A DNA stretch of 64,000 bases from Pontivivens sp032464575 (GTDB lineage Bacteria; Pseudomonadota; Alphaproteobacteria; Rhodobacterales; Rhodobacteraceae). The stretch covers positions 124,001 through 188,000 of the forward strand of contig JAWDKM010000004.1 in assembly GCA_032464575.1 (NCBI GenBank), in the 5' to 3' direction. Of the stretch, positions 16,270 to 26,148 are shown in pieces; position 1 is the stretch's first letter; every line of letters starts with the position of its first letter. Made by a program: the position numbers and the translations under genes. The notes under the pieces are model-generated. The model was not told where the DNA came from, did no database searches, and saw nothing but the letters and a program-made list of their open reading frames with translations.

Positions 16270-17098
16270 TCTCGGCCTCCTCCCGCGCGCGCTTGCGTTC
16301 CACGGCCATGACCAGCCAGATCGAGATCTCGTAGAGCGCGTAGACCACGACGAAGAGGATCACCTGCGTGATCACGTCGGGCGGCGTCACGAGGGCCGCG
16401 ACGACGAGGATGCCGACGACGGCGTACTTGCGCACGTTCTTCAGCCCTTCGGCACTGACCAGCCCCGCAAGCCCCATCAGGGTGAGCAGCACGGGCAACT
16501 GGAAGCAGATGCCGAATGCGAAGATGAACTTGAGCGAGATATCCAGCGTTTCGCGCACGGAGCCGAGGAAGACCGTCGTCAGCTCCTCGTCGCCCGCCAC
16601 GACGTCCTCCGCCCCCTGCCCCGTCACGAGCGTCGTCAGCGCCGGGATGACGTCGGAGAACCCGATGAAGAAGTTCATGGCGAGCGGTGTGACAACATAA
16701 TGCGCAAACGCCGCACCGGCGAGGAACAGCATGGGCGAGGCGATGACGAAGGGCAGGAACGCCCCCTTCTCCTCGCGATAGAGCCCCGGCGCCACGAAGC
16801 GCCACATCTGGTAGGCGATCACCGGGAAGCTGACGGCGAGCCCCGTCAGCAGCGAGATCCGGATCAGGACGAAGAACTTCTCCTGCGGTGCCGTGAAGAT
16901 CAGCCGCGGATCCTCGCCACGCGCGCGCAGCACGTCGGCGATGGGCCCGGAGATGAACTGGAGCACCGCCTCCGAGAAGTAGAACGTGATCACAATGCCG
17001 ATCAGCAGAGCCAGCACCGAGCGGATGATGCGTGTGCGCAGCTCCGCCAGGTGCTCGACCAGCGGCATGGCGGAGCCGTCGATATCCTCGTCCTTCAT
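16262..17098 (-). CDS. tatC: Sec-independent translocase subunit TatC
   Basis: 278 residues, six transmembrane segments. MPLVEHLAELRTRIIRSVLA at the N-terminus and FTAPQEKFFVLIRIS with the conserved Glu are the TatC hallmarks that read the twin-arginine signal peptide. Inner membrane; with TatB forms the receptor complex. A family-atypical insert between the third and fourth segments (TGQGAEDVVAGDEEL) extends a periplasmic loop. Seven bases separate it from tatB. Confidence 0.95.
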   Translation of the reverse strand: MKDEDIDGSAMPLVEHLAELRTRIIRSVLALLIGIVITFYFSEAVLQFISGPIADVLRARGEDPRLIFTAPQEKFFVLIRISLLTGLAVSFPVIAYQMWRFVAPGLYREEKGAFLPFVIASPMLFLAGAAFAHYVVTPLAMNFFIGFSDVIPALTTLVTGQGAEDVVAGDEELTTVFLGSVRETLDISLKFIFAFGICFQLPVLLTLMGLAGLVSAEGLKNVRKYAVVGILVVAALVTPPDVITQVILFVVVYALYEISIWLVMAVERKRAREEAEIG

Positions 17099-17105
17099 CG
17101 GCGGG

Positions 17106-17537
17106 TCACTTCTTGGGCTCGGCCGGAACCGGATCGGCGGCCGGCTCCGGATCGGGCATCTCTTCGAAATGCGGTTCGGTCACCGCCGACTTCGCCGCGG
17201 CCGCCTCGGCGCGCTTGGCGGCCTCCTCCTCGGCGATCGGATCGGGCTCGGTCATCATGGAATTGGCATAGGCGCGGGCGGATTTCGTGGCTTGGCCCAG
17301 TGGATCGGTCGCGGCCTTCACACCCTGGCTCACGCCGTCCATCGCCTTCTTCACATCCTGCAGCTCGGACTGGCGGGCCGCGTCGTTCATCGCGTTCTGG
17401 AACTGGCGCGCCATGCCGCGCGCCTTGCCGACATACTGCCCCACCGTGCGGAACATCTTCGGCAGGTCCTTGGGGCCGACGACGATCAGGGCGACGACGC
17501 CCACGATCACCATCTCGTAGAAACCGATGTCGAACAT
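17106..17537 (-). CDS. tatB: Sec-independent translocase subunit TatB
   Basis: 143 residues. One N-terminal transmembrane helix (MVIVGVVALIVVGPKDLP) is followed by an amphipathic helix (MFRTVGQYVGKARGMARQF) and a long Glu/Pro/Ala-rich tail, the usual TatB design. The hinge VGPKDLP is characteristic. Between tatA and tatC in a minus-strand operon. Confidence 0.93.
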   Translation of the reverse strand: MFDIGFYEMVIVGVVALIVVGPKDLPKMFRTVGQYVGKARGMARQFQNAMNDAARQSELQDVKKAMDGVSQGVKAATDPLGQATKSARAYANSMMTEPDPIAEEEAAKRAEAAAAKSAVTEPHFEEMPDPEPAADPVPAEPKK

Positions 17538-17557
17538 GGGGCCCGCCCCGGCCGCGC

Positions 17558-17791
17558 TTACGCGCGGTCCTTCTGGACCTCGGCCTCCTGCTCGGCCTCG
17601 GTACGCGGAGTCACGTCCTTGGCCTCCTCGATCTTCTTGTCCTCCTCGGCGCCCTCTGCCATGCCGCGCTTGAAGGAGGTGATGCCCTTGCCGACATCGC
17701 CCATGAGCTGAGAGATCTTGCCGCGGCCGAACAGCACCAGCACGACGACGGCGATGAGAAGAAGACCGGGAACCCCGATATTGTTGAACAT
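17558..17791 (-). CDS. tatA: Sec-independent translocase subunit TatA
   Basis: 77 residues from MFNNIGVPGLLLIAVVVLVL. One transmembrane helix, the FGRGKISQLMGDVGKGI amphipathic helix with the FG-hinge, then a charged tail. TatA oligomers form the export pore. The ATG at 17791 is preceded by GGAGGGTGC; the open frame continues upstream but lacks family similarity. First gene of the tat operon. Confidence 0.93.
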   Translation of the reverse strand: MFNNIGVPGLLLIAVVVLVLFGRGKISQLMGDVGKGITSFKRGMAEGAEEDKKIEEAKDVTPRTEAEQEAEVQKDRA

Positions 17792-17904
17792 TTGCGCACC
17801 CTCCTGCGACTGACTGCGCCGGGTTGCGCCCGGTCCTGTTCCGTTGCTCCCTATGTATGAGGTTTCGCGGGGGCCTTCAAACCCAATTGTGGACACACGC
17901 GCGT

Positions 17905-17939
17905 GCGCTCTCTCTTCTCCAAGTATCCTCGCCGAAGGC
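17905..17939 (-). repeat. Gene-end element, minus-strand copy
   Basis: On the minus strand GCCTTCGGCGAGGATACTTG then GAGAAGAGAGAGCGC. It forms, with the plus-strand copy at 17959, an inverted pair in the 305-base gap between tatA and the ABC ATPase gene. Nothing else is recognisable in that gap. Confidence 0.55.
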
Positions 17940-17958
17940 ACTCGCGACCGATATCGGT

Positions 17959-17992
17959 GCCTCCGGCGGGGATATTTTAAGAAGAGAGAAAG
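17959..17992 (+). repeat. Gene-end element, plus-strand copy
   Basis: GCCTCCGGCGGGGATATTTT then AAGAAGAGAGAAAG, the best-preserved copy in the window and close to a consensus. It points toward the end of the ABC ATPase gene at 18097. Confidence 0.6.
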
Positions 17993-18096
17993 AAAGCGCC
18001 GGTATTGCGAGGGCGCGGTACAGGCGGGGACGCCGATGGCCGCGAAGAGAGAGTGGCGCTCCGGCCCGGCACGGGCGGCCGTGGTCGGAGCGTGCC

Positions 18097-19233
<1,137 letters not shown>

Positions 19234-19397
19234 CGCCGCTTTTCCTAGCAAATCGCTCGGGTTCTCTCCCGAAATAGCAACGCGCCGCCCCGGGGGCAAG
19301 TGCGGGCGAAAAGCGACGTTCCGCTCGTCGCCCATGGAGGCGAAACGCCCGGCGCGGCTACGGCAGGATGGCCGGAAAACCAGTCGGGAGGACATCG

Positions 19398-20501
19398 ATG
19401 TACGGGATTTCGATGGGAACGCGGATCCGGCGCAGCCCCTACCACGCCGCGACCGTTGCGGCCGGCGTCACCAGCTTTACCACCTACAACCACATGCTGA
19501 TGCCCACGAGCTACGGCGATCCGCAGGCGGAGTATCGCCGCCTGATCGACGGGGTGGCCATGTGGGACGTGGCGGTGGAGCGCCAGATCGCGCTGAAGGG
19601 GCCGGATGCGCTGCGGCTGGCGCAGGCGCTCTGCAGCCGGGACCTCTCGAAGCTGAAGCCGGGCCAGGGGCGCTACGTCGCGCTCTGCGACCATCGCGGG
19701 GTGCTCATCAATGATCCGGTGCTGCTTCTGCACGAGGACGGCACGATCTGGCTCTCCATCGCCGACAGCGACGTGCTGCTCTGGGCGCGCGCGGTCGCGG
19801 CGGAGCGCGGCCTGGACGTCGTGGTGGCGGAGGAGGACATCGCACCGCTCGCCGTGCAGGGCCCGAAGTCCGAGGACGTCATCGCCGACCTCTTCGGCGA
19901 GGATATCCGCGCGATCCGCCATTTCGGCTTTCGCGAGGAGCGGCTGGACGACATCCCCCTCGTGCTCGCCCGCTCCGGCTGGTCCAAGCAGGGCGGGTTC
20001 GAGCTCTACCTGCGCGATCCGCGCCGGGCGACCGAGCTGTGGAACCGGGTGGCGGAGGCGGGCGCCCCCTACGACATCGGCCCCGGCGCGCCCAACCCGT
20101 CGGAGCGGATCGAGAGCGGGCTTCTTTCGGTGGGCGCCGATACCGACGACGCGACGACGCCGCTGGAGGTGCGGATGGAGCGCTTCATCGACCTCGACAT
20201 GGACGAGGACGCGATCGGGCTTCCGGCATTGCGCGTCGAAGCCGAGCGCGGCCCGCGCCGGCACCAGCTCGGCGTCGTGTTTCCGGTCGCGGCCCCCGAC
20301 AGCCATGCGGAGCGGCTGCCCCTCGCCCAGGGCAACCGCCGCGTGGGCGAGATCACGGCCACCGCGCCGTCGCCGCGGCTCGGCAAGACCATCGGCCTCG
20401 CCCTCGTCTCGCGCGAGATCGAGCCGGGCACGGAACTCGCCACGATCCTGCCCGACGGCCGCGCGGCGCCGGTGGAGATGCGGGAGCTGCCGTTCCTGTG
20501 A
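19398..20501 (+). CDS. DmdA-like aminomethyltransferase-fold protein (DMSP demethylase family)
   Basis: 367 residues of the GcvT fold. Segments recalled as typical of DmdA are present: TTYNHMLMPTSYGD, VAMWDVAVERQIALKGPDA, WLSIADSDVLLW, IAPLAVQGPKSED and LARSGWSKQGGFELYL. DmdA moves a methyl group from dimethylsulfoniopropionate to tetrahydrofolate, giving 3-methylmercaptopropionate. Similar proteins of unproven substrate exist, so the activity is inferred. The ATG at 19398 follows GGGAGGACATCG. A DmdC-type dehydrogenase lies at 6075, and folate genes lie at 23.9-27 kb. Followed by a hairpin. Confidence 0.72.
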   Translation: MYGISMGTRIRRSPYHAATVAAGVTSFTTYNHMLMPTSYGDPQAEYRRLIDGVAMWDVAVERQIALKGPDALRLAQALCSRDLSKLKPGQGRYVALCDHRGVLINDPVLLLHEDGTIWLSIADSDVLLWARAVAAERGLDVVVAEEDIAPLAVQGPKSEDVIADLFGEDIRAIRHFGFREERLDDIPLVLARSGWSKQGGFELYLRDPRRATELWNRVAEAGAPYDIGPGAPNPSERIESGLLSVGADTDDATTPLEVRMERFIDLDMDEDAIGLPALRVEAERGPRRHQLGVVFPVAAPDSHAERLPLAQGNRRVGEITATAPSPRLGKTIGLALVSREIEPGTELATILPDGRAAPVEMRELPFL

Positions 20502-20508
20502 GCCGAGA

Positions 20509-20532
20509 GACCCCGGATCGCGGTCCGGGGTC
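20509..20532 (+). terminator. Hairpin after the DmdA-like gene
   Basis: GACCCCGGA-TCGCGG-TCCGGGGTC, 9-bp perfect arms, 8 bases after the stop. It also belongs to the CCCCGGA..TCCGGGG family of dispersed hairpins. No T-run follows. Confidence 0.6.
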
Positions 20533-21433
20533 GTGCCGGTCGCACCTGTCCCGGCCACCGCGCCGGGACCGCGCCGCCCCGCCACCCCCCCCTGAACGGC
20601 GCATCCACGTCACCGCGCCGACAGCATATGACCGAGGGAACGAGACGCGCCCGCAGCCGAGACCCGTCGGCAGCCCCGCATCCCGGTCCGGGACCGTACC
20701 GGCCCGAACCCACCGGCCTCGCACCGGGACTGCGAGCCTCCTGTACCAGGACCTTGGAACATCGCCCCTACGACACGACCGCCCATGTGGACAGGTGGTC
20801 CGACACAATGGTGCCGCATCCCGCGCAGTCGCATATCCTGATCGGAACGGCTGCCGATCCCGTCTGGGCGAACGCAAACCACGACCATCCCGGTCCCGCC
20901 CGGGGCCGTCATGCCCGCATCGCTGCACCCCAGCGAAGCCTGAAGCGACGAAACGCAAATGCGCCCACCACACGCCCTTCTCCAGCCGCAACGGCCGCGG
21001 ATCGTCGTCCGGGGCGGCGCCATCCATCCCTGCCTTGCGCCGGGATCGCCGACCTCTGCCACACACCTTCCGAAGGTCGCGACAGCATCGGTGCACCACC
21101 GTTGCGCATTCAAGCCGAACCGATACGGTTGGGTCCCACACAAACGCCTGCGTGTCCGGGATCGTCCGCATCCTGCCGCGGCCCTGAAACGTAGGCCACG
21201 TCGCTCCTATGAGCCTGATCAAACCTGAACCTGATCAAACCTGAGCCGGATCAAACGCTACTTGGCTTCTCCCCGCGTCGAAGCGCGTCTCCATCACAGC
21301 GGCGCCGGTCGCAGCCATCCCGGCCGGAGCGCCGGGACCGCCCACCGACCGCGCAGCAAGGACCGCACCGCGACATCGGCCCGATGGAGCGCACGGGGCC
21401 GCGCCTGCGCGCGAACCGGCTCCGCAACACCCA
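20533..21433. other. About 900 bases without a recognisable gene
   Basis: Open frames exist on both strands but none has a plausible protein composition (they are Arg/Pro/Ser/Ala-rich GC artefacts), a ribosome site or a known family. Short relics of the GTCCCGGC-type hairpins occur (20550-20570, 21318-21340), and a three-unit tandem repeat lies at 21213. Local stretches such as 20760-20900 are lower in GC than the coding DNA. It looks like decayed or non-coding DNA between two convergent units. Confidence 0.5.
21213..21258. repeat. Tandem repeat, unit CCTGATCAAACCTGA
   Basis: Three head-to-tail units of about 16 bases: CCTGATCAAACCTGAA, then CCTGATCAAACCTGAG, then a diverged CCGGATCAAACGCT. 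Each contains the palindrome TGATCA or a variant. Confidence 0.7.
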
Positions 21434-22213
21434 TTACAGCGTCGCGTTCACCCCGCCACCGTCATGCAGGATGTTCTGCCCGACGATGAAGCCTGCGTGC
21501 TGTGAGCAGAGGAACGCGCAGACGGCGCCGAACTCTTCGGAGGTGCCGTAGCGCCGCGCGGGGATCGTCGCCTCGCGCCGCCGCTTCGCTTCCTCCATCG
21601 TGATGCCTTCCTTCTCCACCACGCCGCCGTCGAGCGCCACCGCCCGGTCGGTCGCGTGGATGCCGGGGAGCAGGTTGTTGATGTTCACGCCGTGCTCCGC
21701 GACCTGGCGGGCGGTCCCCGCGACATAGCCCGTCAGGCCCGCGCGGGCGGAGTTCGACAGGCCCAGCACCGGGATCGGCGCCTTCACCGACTGGGAGGTA
21801 ATGTTCACGACGCGGCCCCAGCCCTTGTCGATCATCTTGGGCAGGGTGTGCTTCATCAGCATGATGGGGGTCAGCATGTTGGCGTGCAGTGCCGCCTCGA
21901 AATCGGCGATCTCCCAGTCGGACCACAGGCCCGGCGGCGGGCCGCCCGCATTGTTCACCAGGATATCCGGGTCCGGCAGCACGTCGAGGACCTGCGCGCG
22001 GCCTTCTTCGGTGGTGATGTCGCACGCGACGGTCTTCACGTCCACGCCGTGCGCAGCGCGGATTGCCGCCGCCGTATCCTCCAGCGTCGACGCCGTGCGC
22101 GCGTTCAGGACGAGGTTTGCACCCGCCATCGCAAGTGCCTCCGCACATCCGCGGCCCAGCCCCTTCGAGCTGGCGCACACGATCGCCGTCTTGCCTCTGA
22201 TGCCCAGATCCAT
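21434..22213 (-). CDS. SDR-fold oxidoreductase with altered active site
   Basis: 259 residues with a Rossmann fold: ASSKGLGRGCAEALAMAGAN is the cofactor loop (usual TGxxxGxG altered to ASSKGLG), DILVNNAGGPPPGLW the NNAG strand. The catalytic Ser region NITSQSVKAPIP is present, but where most SDRs have YxxxK this protein has LSNSARAGLTGY, giving Ser and Arg. It fits the BKR-like SDR subgroup that is known to deviate from the tetrad. Whether it is a working reductase is uncertain. It ends QNILHDGGGVNATL, normal for the family. Confidence 0.8.
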   Translation of the reverse strand: MDLGIRGKTAIVCASSKGLGRGCAEALAMAGANLVLNARTASTLEDTAAAIRAAHGVDVKTVACDITTEEGRAQVLDVLPDPDILVNNAGGPPPGLWSDWEIADFEAALHANMLTPIMLMKHTLPKMIDKGWGRVVNITSQSVKAPIPVLGLSNSARAGLTGYVAGTARQVAEHGVNINNLLPGIHATDRAVALDGGVVEKEGITMEEAKRRREATIPARRYGTSEEFGAVCAFLCSQHAGFIVGQNILHDGGGVNATL

Positions 22214-22491
22214 GTCGATCCTCCCTCGTTTCCTGCCGATAACCCTTTGAACTTCGACTCATAAACCCGTGCTTCGGGCCATCATCCTAAAGTTTATGCG
22301 CGTCACCCTGCGGTTCATGAAGTCCGATCTGGCGAAGTCCTAGCCCCTTCGGCAGATGCCAACACCCGCCGCGGCGCGCATGGTCGATTTGTCGGTACCG
22401 TTCAGGCGAGCACGCCCGCCGCACGGAACGGTCCGGGGATGGGGTGGTCCGGATTTGAGGCATATTCGGACCCACCGGACCGACCGTCACA
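22214..22491. other. Gap between glmM terminator and SDR gene
   Basis: No gene recognised. It contains an imperfect inverted repeat GGTCCG..CGGACC at 22446-22472 next to the glmM terminator. The part nearest 22214 presumably holds the SDR promoter. Confidence 0.4.
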
Positions 22492-22526
22492 GGGTCAGGC
22501 GGAGCGGGGTGAGGCCCGCCTGACCC
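22492..22526 (-). terminator. Hairpin terminator of glmM operon
   Basis: GGGTCAGGCGG..CCGCCTGACCC, 11-bp perfect arms with a 13-base loop, 9 bases beyond the glmM stop. It is symmetrical, and on the minus strand it ends the folB-glmM unit. Confidence 0.7.
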
Positions 22527-22534
22527 ACTACCTC

Positions 22535-23860
22535 TCATTTCACGGATGCGACAGCAGCGGCGATGTCGCCCACCACCTTTTCCAGCAGTTTGGGATCCTC
22601 GCATTCGCCCATCACGCGGATCAGCGGTTCGGTCCCGCTCGCGCGGATCACGAGGCGACCGCGGTCGGCCAGGCGCTTCTCCCCGTCGGCGATGGCGCTC
22701 TTCACGCTATCCGTCTCCAACGGCGCGCCGCCGGAGAAGCGGACGTTCTTCAAAAGCTGCGGCACCGGCTCGAAGACATGCAGCAGGTCGCCCGCCCTCT
22801 TGCCCGTTTCCACCAGCGCCGCCAGCACCTGGAGTGCCGCGACCAGACCGTCGCCGGTGGTCGCGACGTCGGCGAGCACGATGTGCCCCGACTGCTCCCC
22901 GCCCAGGCGCCAGCCGCCCGCGCGCATCTCTTCGACCACGTAGCGGTCGCCGACCTTGGTGCGCTTGAGGCCGACGCCGCGGCCCTTCAGGTACCGCTCC
23001 AGCCCCATGTTGGACATGACGGTGGTCACGAGGCTGTCGCCCGGCTCCAGCCGGCGGCTCGCGATCAGCGCCATGATCTGGTCGCCGTCGGCCTGCCGCC
23101 CGGTCTCGTCCAGCACAATGATCCGGTCCGCGTCCCCGTCGAGGCAGAGGCCGATATCCGCGCGGTAGTCCACCACCGCCTTTGCCGCCGCCCGGGTATC
23201 GGTGGAGCCGCAATTGAGGTTGATGTTGTAGCCGTCGGGCGCCACCCCAATGGGGATCACCTCGGCGCCGAGCTCCCACAGCACCTGCGGCGCGACCTTG
23301 TAGGCGGCCCCGTTGGCGCAATCGAGCACCACCCGCAGGCCGGACAGGCGCAGGTTGCGTGGGATCGTCGTCTTCACGAACTCCGCATAGCGCCCGACAC
23401 CGTCCTCCACCCGGCGGGACCGGCCGATGCCGCGCGGCGGTGCGAGCGACGGCATCTCCGCCACCAGCCGCTCGATCTCCGCCTCCGCCGCATCGTCGAG
23501 CTTGTAGCCGTCGGGGCCGAAGAACTTGATGCCGTTGTCCTCGAACGGGTTGTGGCTGGCCGAGATCATCACGCCCAGATCGGCCCGCATCGACCGCGTG
23601 AGCATCCCCACCGCCGGCGTCGGCAGCGGACCGAACATCAGCGAGGACATGCCCACCGCGTTGAAACCCGCCGTCATCGCCGTCTCCAGCATGTAGCCGG
23701 AGCGGCGCGTGTCCTTGCCGATCACCACCTGGTGCGCATGATCGCCGTTTCGGAAATACGCCCCCGCTGCCATGCCGAGGCGCATGGCCATCTCGGCGTT
23801 CATCGTCGCGCCGTTCGCGCGGCCCCGCACGCCGTCGGTGCCGAAGAGCTTGCGTGTCAT
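22535..23860 (-). CDS. glmM: Phosphoglucosamine mutase
   Basis: 441 residues. MTRKLFGTDGVRGRAN at the start, the phosphoserine loop ISASHNPFEDNG with Ser102, the metal loop DGDADR and the phosphate-binding IRASGTEPLIRVM are all intact. It interconverts glucosamine 6- and 1-phosphate for UDP-GlcNAc, peptidoglycan and lipid A. The ATG at 23860 follows GAGGGACGGAC. It overlaps the folP stop by four bases, a folP-glmM arrangement seen widely in proteobacteria. Confidence 0.95.
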   Translation of the reverse strand: MTRKLFGTDGVRGRANGATMNAEMAMRLGMAAGAYFRNGDHAHQVVIGKDTRRSGYMLETAMTAGFNAVGMSSLMFGPLPTPAVGMLTRSMRADLGVMISASHNPFEDNGIKFFGPDGYKLDDAAEAEIERLVAEMPSLAPPRGIGRSRRVEDGVGRYAEFVKTTIPRNLRLSGLRVVLDCANGAAYKVAPQVLWELGAEVIPIGVAPDGYNINLNCGSTDTRAAAKAVVDYRADIGLCLDGDADRIIVLDETGRQADGDQIMALIASRRLEPGDSLVTTVMSNMGLERYLKGRGVGLKRTKVGDRYVVEEMRAGGWRLGGEQSGHIVLADVATTGDGLVAALQVLAALVETGKRAGDLLHVFEPVPQLLKNVRFSGGAPLETDSVKSAIADGEKRLADRGRLVIRASGTEPLIRVMGECEDPKLLEKVVGDIAAAVASVK

Positions 23861-24876
23861 GTCCGTCCCTCGTCCCAATTCGGGTCGTTGAGCGCGCGCC
23901 AGAGGCGCAGCGCCTGCATGGCCCCGCCCGTATCATGGACGCGCACGACCTGCACCCCCTGCCCGAGGGCGGCCGTCAGCACCGCATGGCTGCCCGGATC
24001 GCGCGCCCTGGCGTCCTCCGCCCCCGCGATGGTCCCGATGAAGCGCTTGCGGGAGGCACCCAGCAGCACCGCACAGCCCAGCCCGTGGAACAGCGACAGG
24101 CCGCGCAGCAGCGCGAGGTTGTGCTCCAGCGTCTTGCCGAACCCGATGCCGGGATCGACGAGGATGCGCGCGCGCGGGATGCCGAGGGACTCGACGCCCA
24201 GCAGGCGCTGCTCCAACCAGTCGTAGACGTCGAGCAGCACGTCCCTGTAGTGCGGCGCGTGCTGCATCGTCTGCGGATCGCCCTGCGCGTGCATCAGGCA
24301 GACCGGCGCACCGGTCCTCTTCAGGACGTCGATCGTACCCCCGTCATAGGTCAGGGCGGAGACGTCGTTGACGAGGTCCGCCCCCGACGCCAGGGCGGCA
24401 CGCGCCACCCGCGACTTGCGCGTATCGATGGAGATCGGCGTCTGCAGGTCCTCGCGCACCGCCTCGATGACGGGCAGCACGCGGGTCAGCTCCTCCGTCT
24501 GCTCGACGGGGTCGGCACCGGGCCGGGTACTTTCACCGCCGATATCGAGGATCGAGACGCCCTCGCCGGCCATCCGGCGCGCGGACGCGGCCGCCGCCTC
24601 CACCCCCGCATGATCCCCCCCGTCCGAGAAGCTGTCGGGCGTCGCGTTCAGGATGCCCATGACATGGCAGCGCTCCATGAGGAGCCCGGCCACGGGCGCG
24701 CGCGGCGCGCTCAGCCGGTCGACGGTCTCGGTATCGAGGGACTGCGCCGACACGAAGCGGCTCGGGCGGCCGCGCACCAGCATCTCCACATCGCGGAACC
24801 ACAGCGGACCGCCGGCCAGCGGCAGGGCATCGGCGGGCCGGGGCCCGGACTGGACCAGCGGGCGCGCGCGGATCAT
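23857..24876 (-). CDS. folP: Dihydropteroate synthase
   Basis: 339 residues; joins p-aminobenzoate to the pterin in folate synthesis. VMGILNATPDSFSDGGD and DIGGESTRPGADP are the two signature loops, with ISIDTRKSRVARA and LLGASRKRFIG completing the pterin pocket. The N-terminal ~65 residues before MGILN are a longer lead than in E. coli and of unknown role. Start overlaps the upstream HAD stop by four bases. Confidence 0.94.
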   Translation of the reverse strand: MIRARPLVQSGPRPADALPLAGGPLWFRDVEMLVRGRPSRFVSAQSLDTETVDRLSAPRAPVAGLLMERCHVMGILNATPDSFSDGGDHAGVEAAAASARRMAGEGVSILDIGGESTRPGADPVEQTEELTRVLPVIEAVREDLQTPISIDTRKSRVARAALASGADLVNDVSALTYDGGTIDVLKRTGAPVCLMHAQGDPQTMQHAPHYRDVLLDVYDWLEQRLLGVESLGIPRARILVDPGIGFGKTLEHNLALLRGLSLFHGLGCAVLLGASRKRFIGTIAGAEDARARDPGSHAVLTAALGQGVQVVRVHDTGGAMQALRLWRALNDPNWDEGRT

Positions 24877-25532
24877 GCGGGTTGCGCCTGAAGACCGGCG
24901 ACGAGCGCGGGCAGCTCTTCCCAGGTGGCAAAGCGGTGGTCGGCCCGCACGTCGCGGGCCTTCGCCCGGCCCGCAGGCGCGAAGAGGATGAAGGGCACGC
25001 CCGCGTTTTCGGCCGTCTGCGCGTCCACGATGCTGTCGCCGATCATGACGGCGGGCGCGTCGCCGGGAAGCTGGCCCGCGGCGTGGCGCAGCATTGCGGG
25101 ATCCGGTTTCAGAACGTCCAGCGTACCGCCGCCCGTCAGCCCCGCGACTGGCGGCATCAGGTCGAGCCGCTCCAGGATCTCGCGCGCCTGGGCCTCCGGC
25201 TTCTGGGTGCAGATGGCGAGGGCGTGGCCACGCTCCGCCAGCAGCTCCAGCGCCGCGCGGGCACCCGGGTAGGGCCGCGTCTCGCCCAGCGGATCGGCGG
25301 CATAGACCTCGATCATCCGCCGCAAATAGGGCCCGACATCGCCGCCGGGCACACCGCCCGTCGCCTCCAGCACGCCCTTGATCTGCGCGCGCATCCCCCA
25401 GCCGACATGGGCGGCGTAGTCCTCGGCACTCACCGGCGCGCGGCCGAGCTCGCCCAGCACCACGTTCGCCGCCGCCGCCAGCGTCGGCACGCTGTCCACC
25501 AGCGTCTCGTCGAGGTCGATGACGAGCTTCAC
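24873..25532 (-). CDS. HAD-family phosphatase (phosphoglycolate phosphatase-like)
   Basis: 219 residues from a GTG at 25532 that overlaps the redoxin stop (GTGA). Motif I is LVIDLDETLVDS, motif II AICTQKP, motif III the Lys of VLKPDP, and motif IV MIGDSIVDAQTA; a helical cap domain lies between I and II. All catalytic residues are present, so it should be an active small-molecule phosphatase. It sits between a redoxin gene and folP, so a role in pterin or folate phosphate removal is conceivable but unproven. Confidence 0.82.
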   Translation of the reverse strand: MKLVIDLDETLVDSVPTLAAAANVVLGELGRAPVSAEDYAAHVGWGMRAQIKGVLEATGGVPGGDVGPYLRRMIEVYAADPLGETRPYPGARAALELLAERGHALAICTQKPEAQAREILERLDLMPPVAGLTGGGTLDVLKPDPAMLRHAAGQLPGDAPAVMIGDSIVDAQTAENAGVPFILFAPAGRAKARDVRADHRFATWEELPALVAGLQAQPA

Positions 25533-26086
25533 GCCGCCTTCCACTTGATGGAGCAGCCGATGGACGGGTGCTGGACCGCTGGCCCGCGCCCGGTCCGCTC
25601 GATCAACGTGAGCGCATCGAGCAGCTCGGGCGCCGTCTCCGCCCCTGCCGCGGCCTTCCCCGCGGAATCGAGCCGCCCGCGGTAGCGCAGGGTCAGCATC
25701 GCATCGAAGGCGAAGATGTCGGGCGTGCAGACCGCGCCATAGGTCCGCGCGACCTCCTGGCTCTCGTCGTGCAGGTAGGGAAACGGGAACGCATGCTGGC
25801 GCGCAAAGGCCGCCATGTGCTCGAAATCGTCCTCCGGATAGGCCACCGGATCGTTGGAGCAGATGGCCGCGACCCCGTAGCCGCGCCGCTCCAGCTCCGC
25901 CCCGGTCAGCGCCAGCCGGTCGGCCACCGCCTTCACGTAAGGACAATGGTTGCAGATGAAGAAGAGCACGAGCCCGCGCACCCCCCGCAGGTCGCCGAGC
26001 GACCAGGTCCGGCCGTCCACGCCGGGCAGGCCGAATTCGGCCGCGGGCCAGCCCATCTCGCCCGCCGGTGTCTGGGTCAATGCCAT
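25529..26086 (-). CDS. Thioredoxin-family (AhpC/TSA-like) protein
   Basis: 185 residues. LVLFFICNHCPYVKAVADRL carries a CxxC (CNHC) in the redoxin position, followed by AICSNDPVAYPEDDFEHMAA and YGAVCTPDIFAFD, the pattern of the cytoplasmic redoxin family with the CNHCPYV motif. No signal peptide. The ATG at 26086 follows GGGAGGTTGCG. Second gene of the folB-glmM unit, where its link to folate synthesis is not obvious. Confidence 0.82.
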   Translation of the reverse strand: MALTQTPAGEMGWPAAEFGLPGVDGRTWSLGDLRGVRGLVLFFICNHCPYVKAVADRLALTGAELERRGYGVAAICSNDPVAYPEDDFEHMAAFARQHAFPFPYLHDESQEVARTYGAVCTPDIFAFDAMLTLRYRGRLDSAGKAAAGAETAPELLDALTLIERTGRGPAVQHPSIGCSIKWKAA

Positions 26087-26148
26087 CGCAACCTCCCTCG
26101 CTGTCATTCGGGTATAGGCGCGCAGGTCCGGCGCGACAACGCGGGGCC

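Noticed and set aside
20535..21230. Open frames on both strands in the gene-free stretch
   Set aside because: Arg/Pro/Ser-rich without domain, signal or ribosome site; they overlap one another and hairpin relics.
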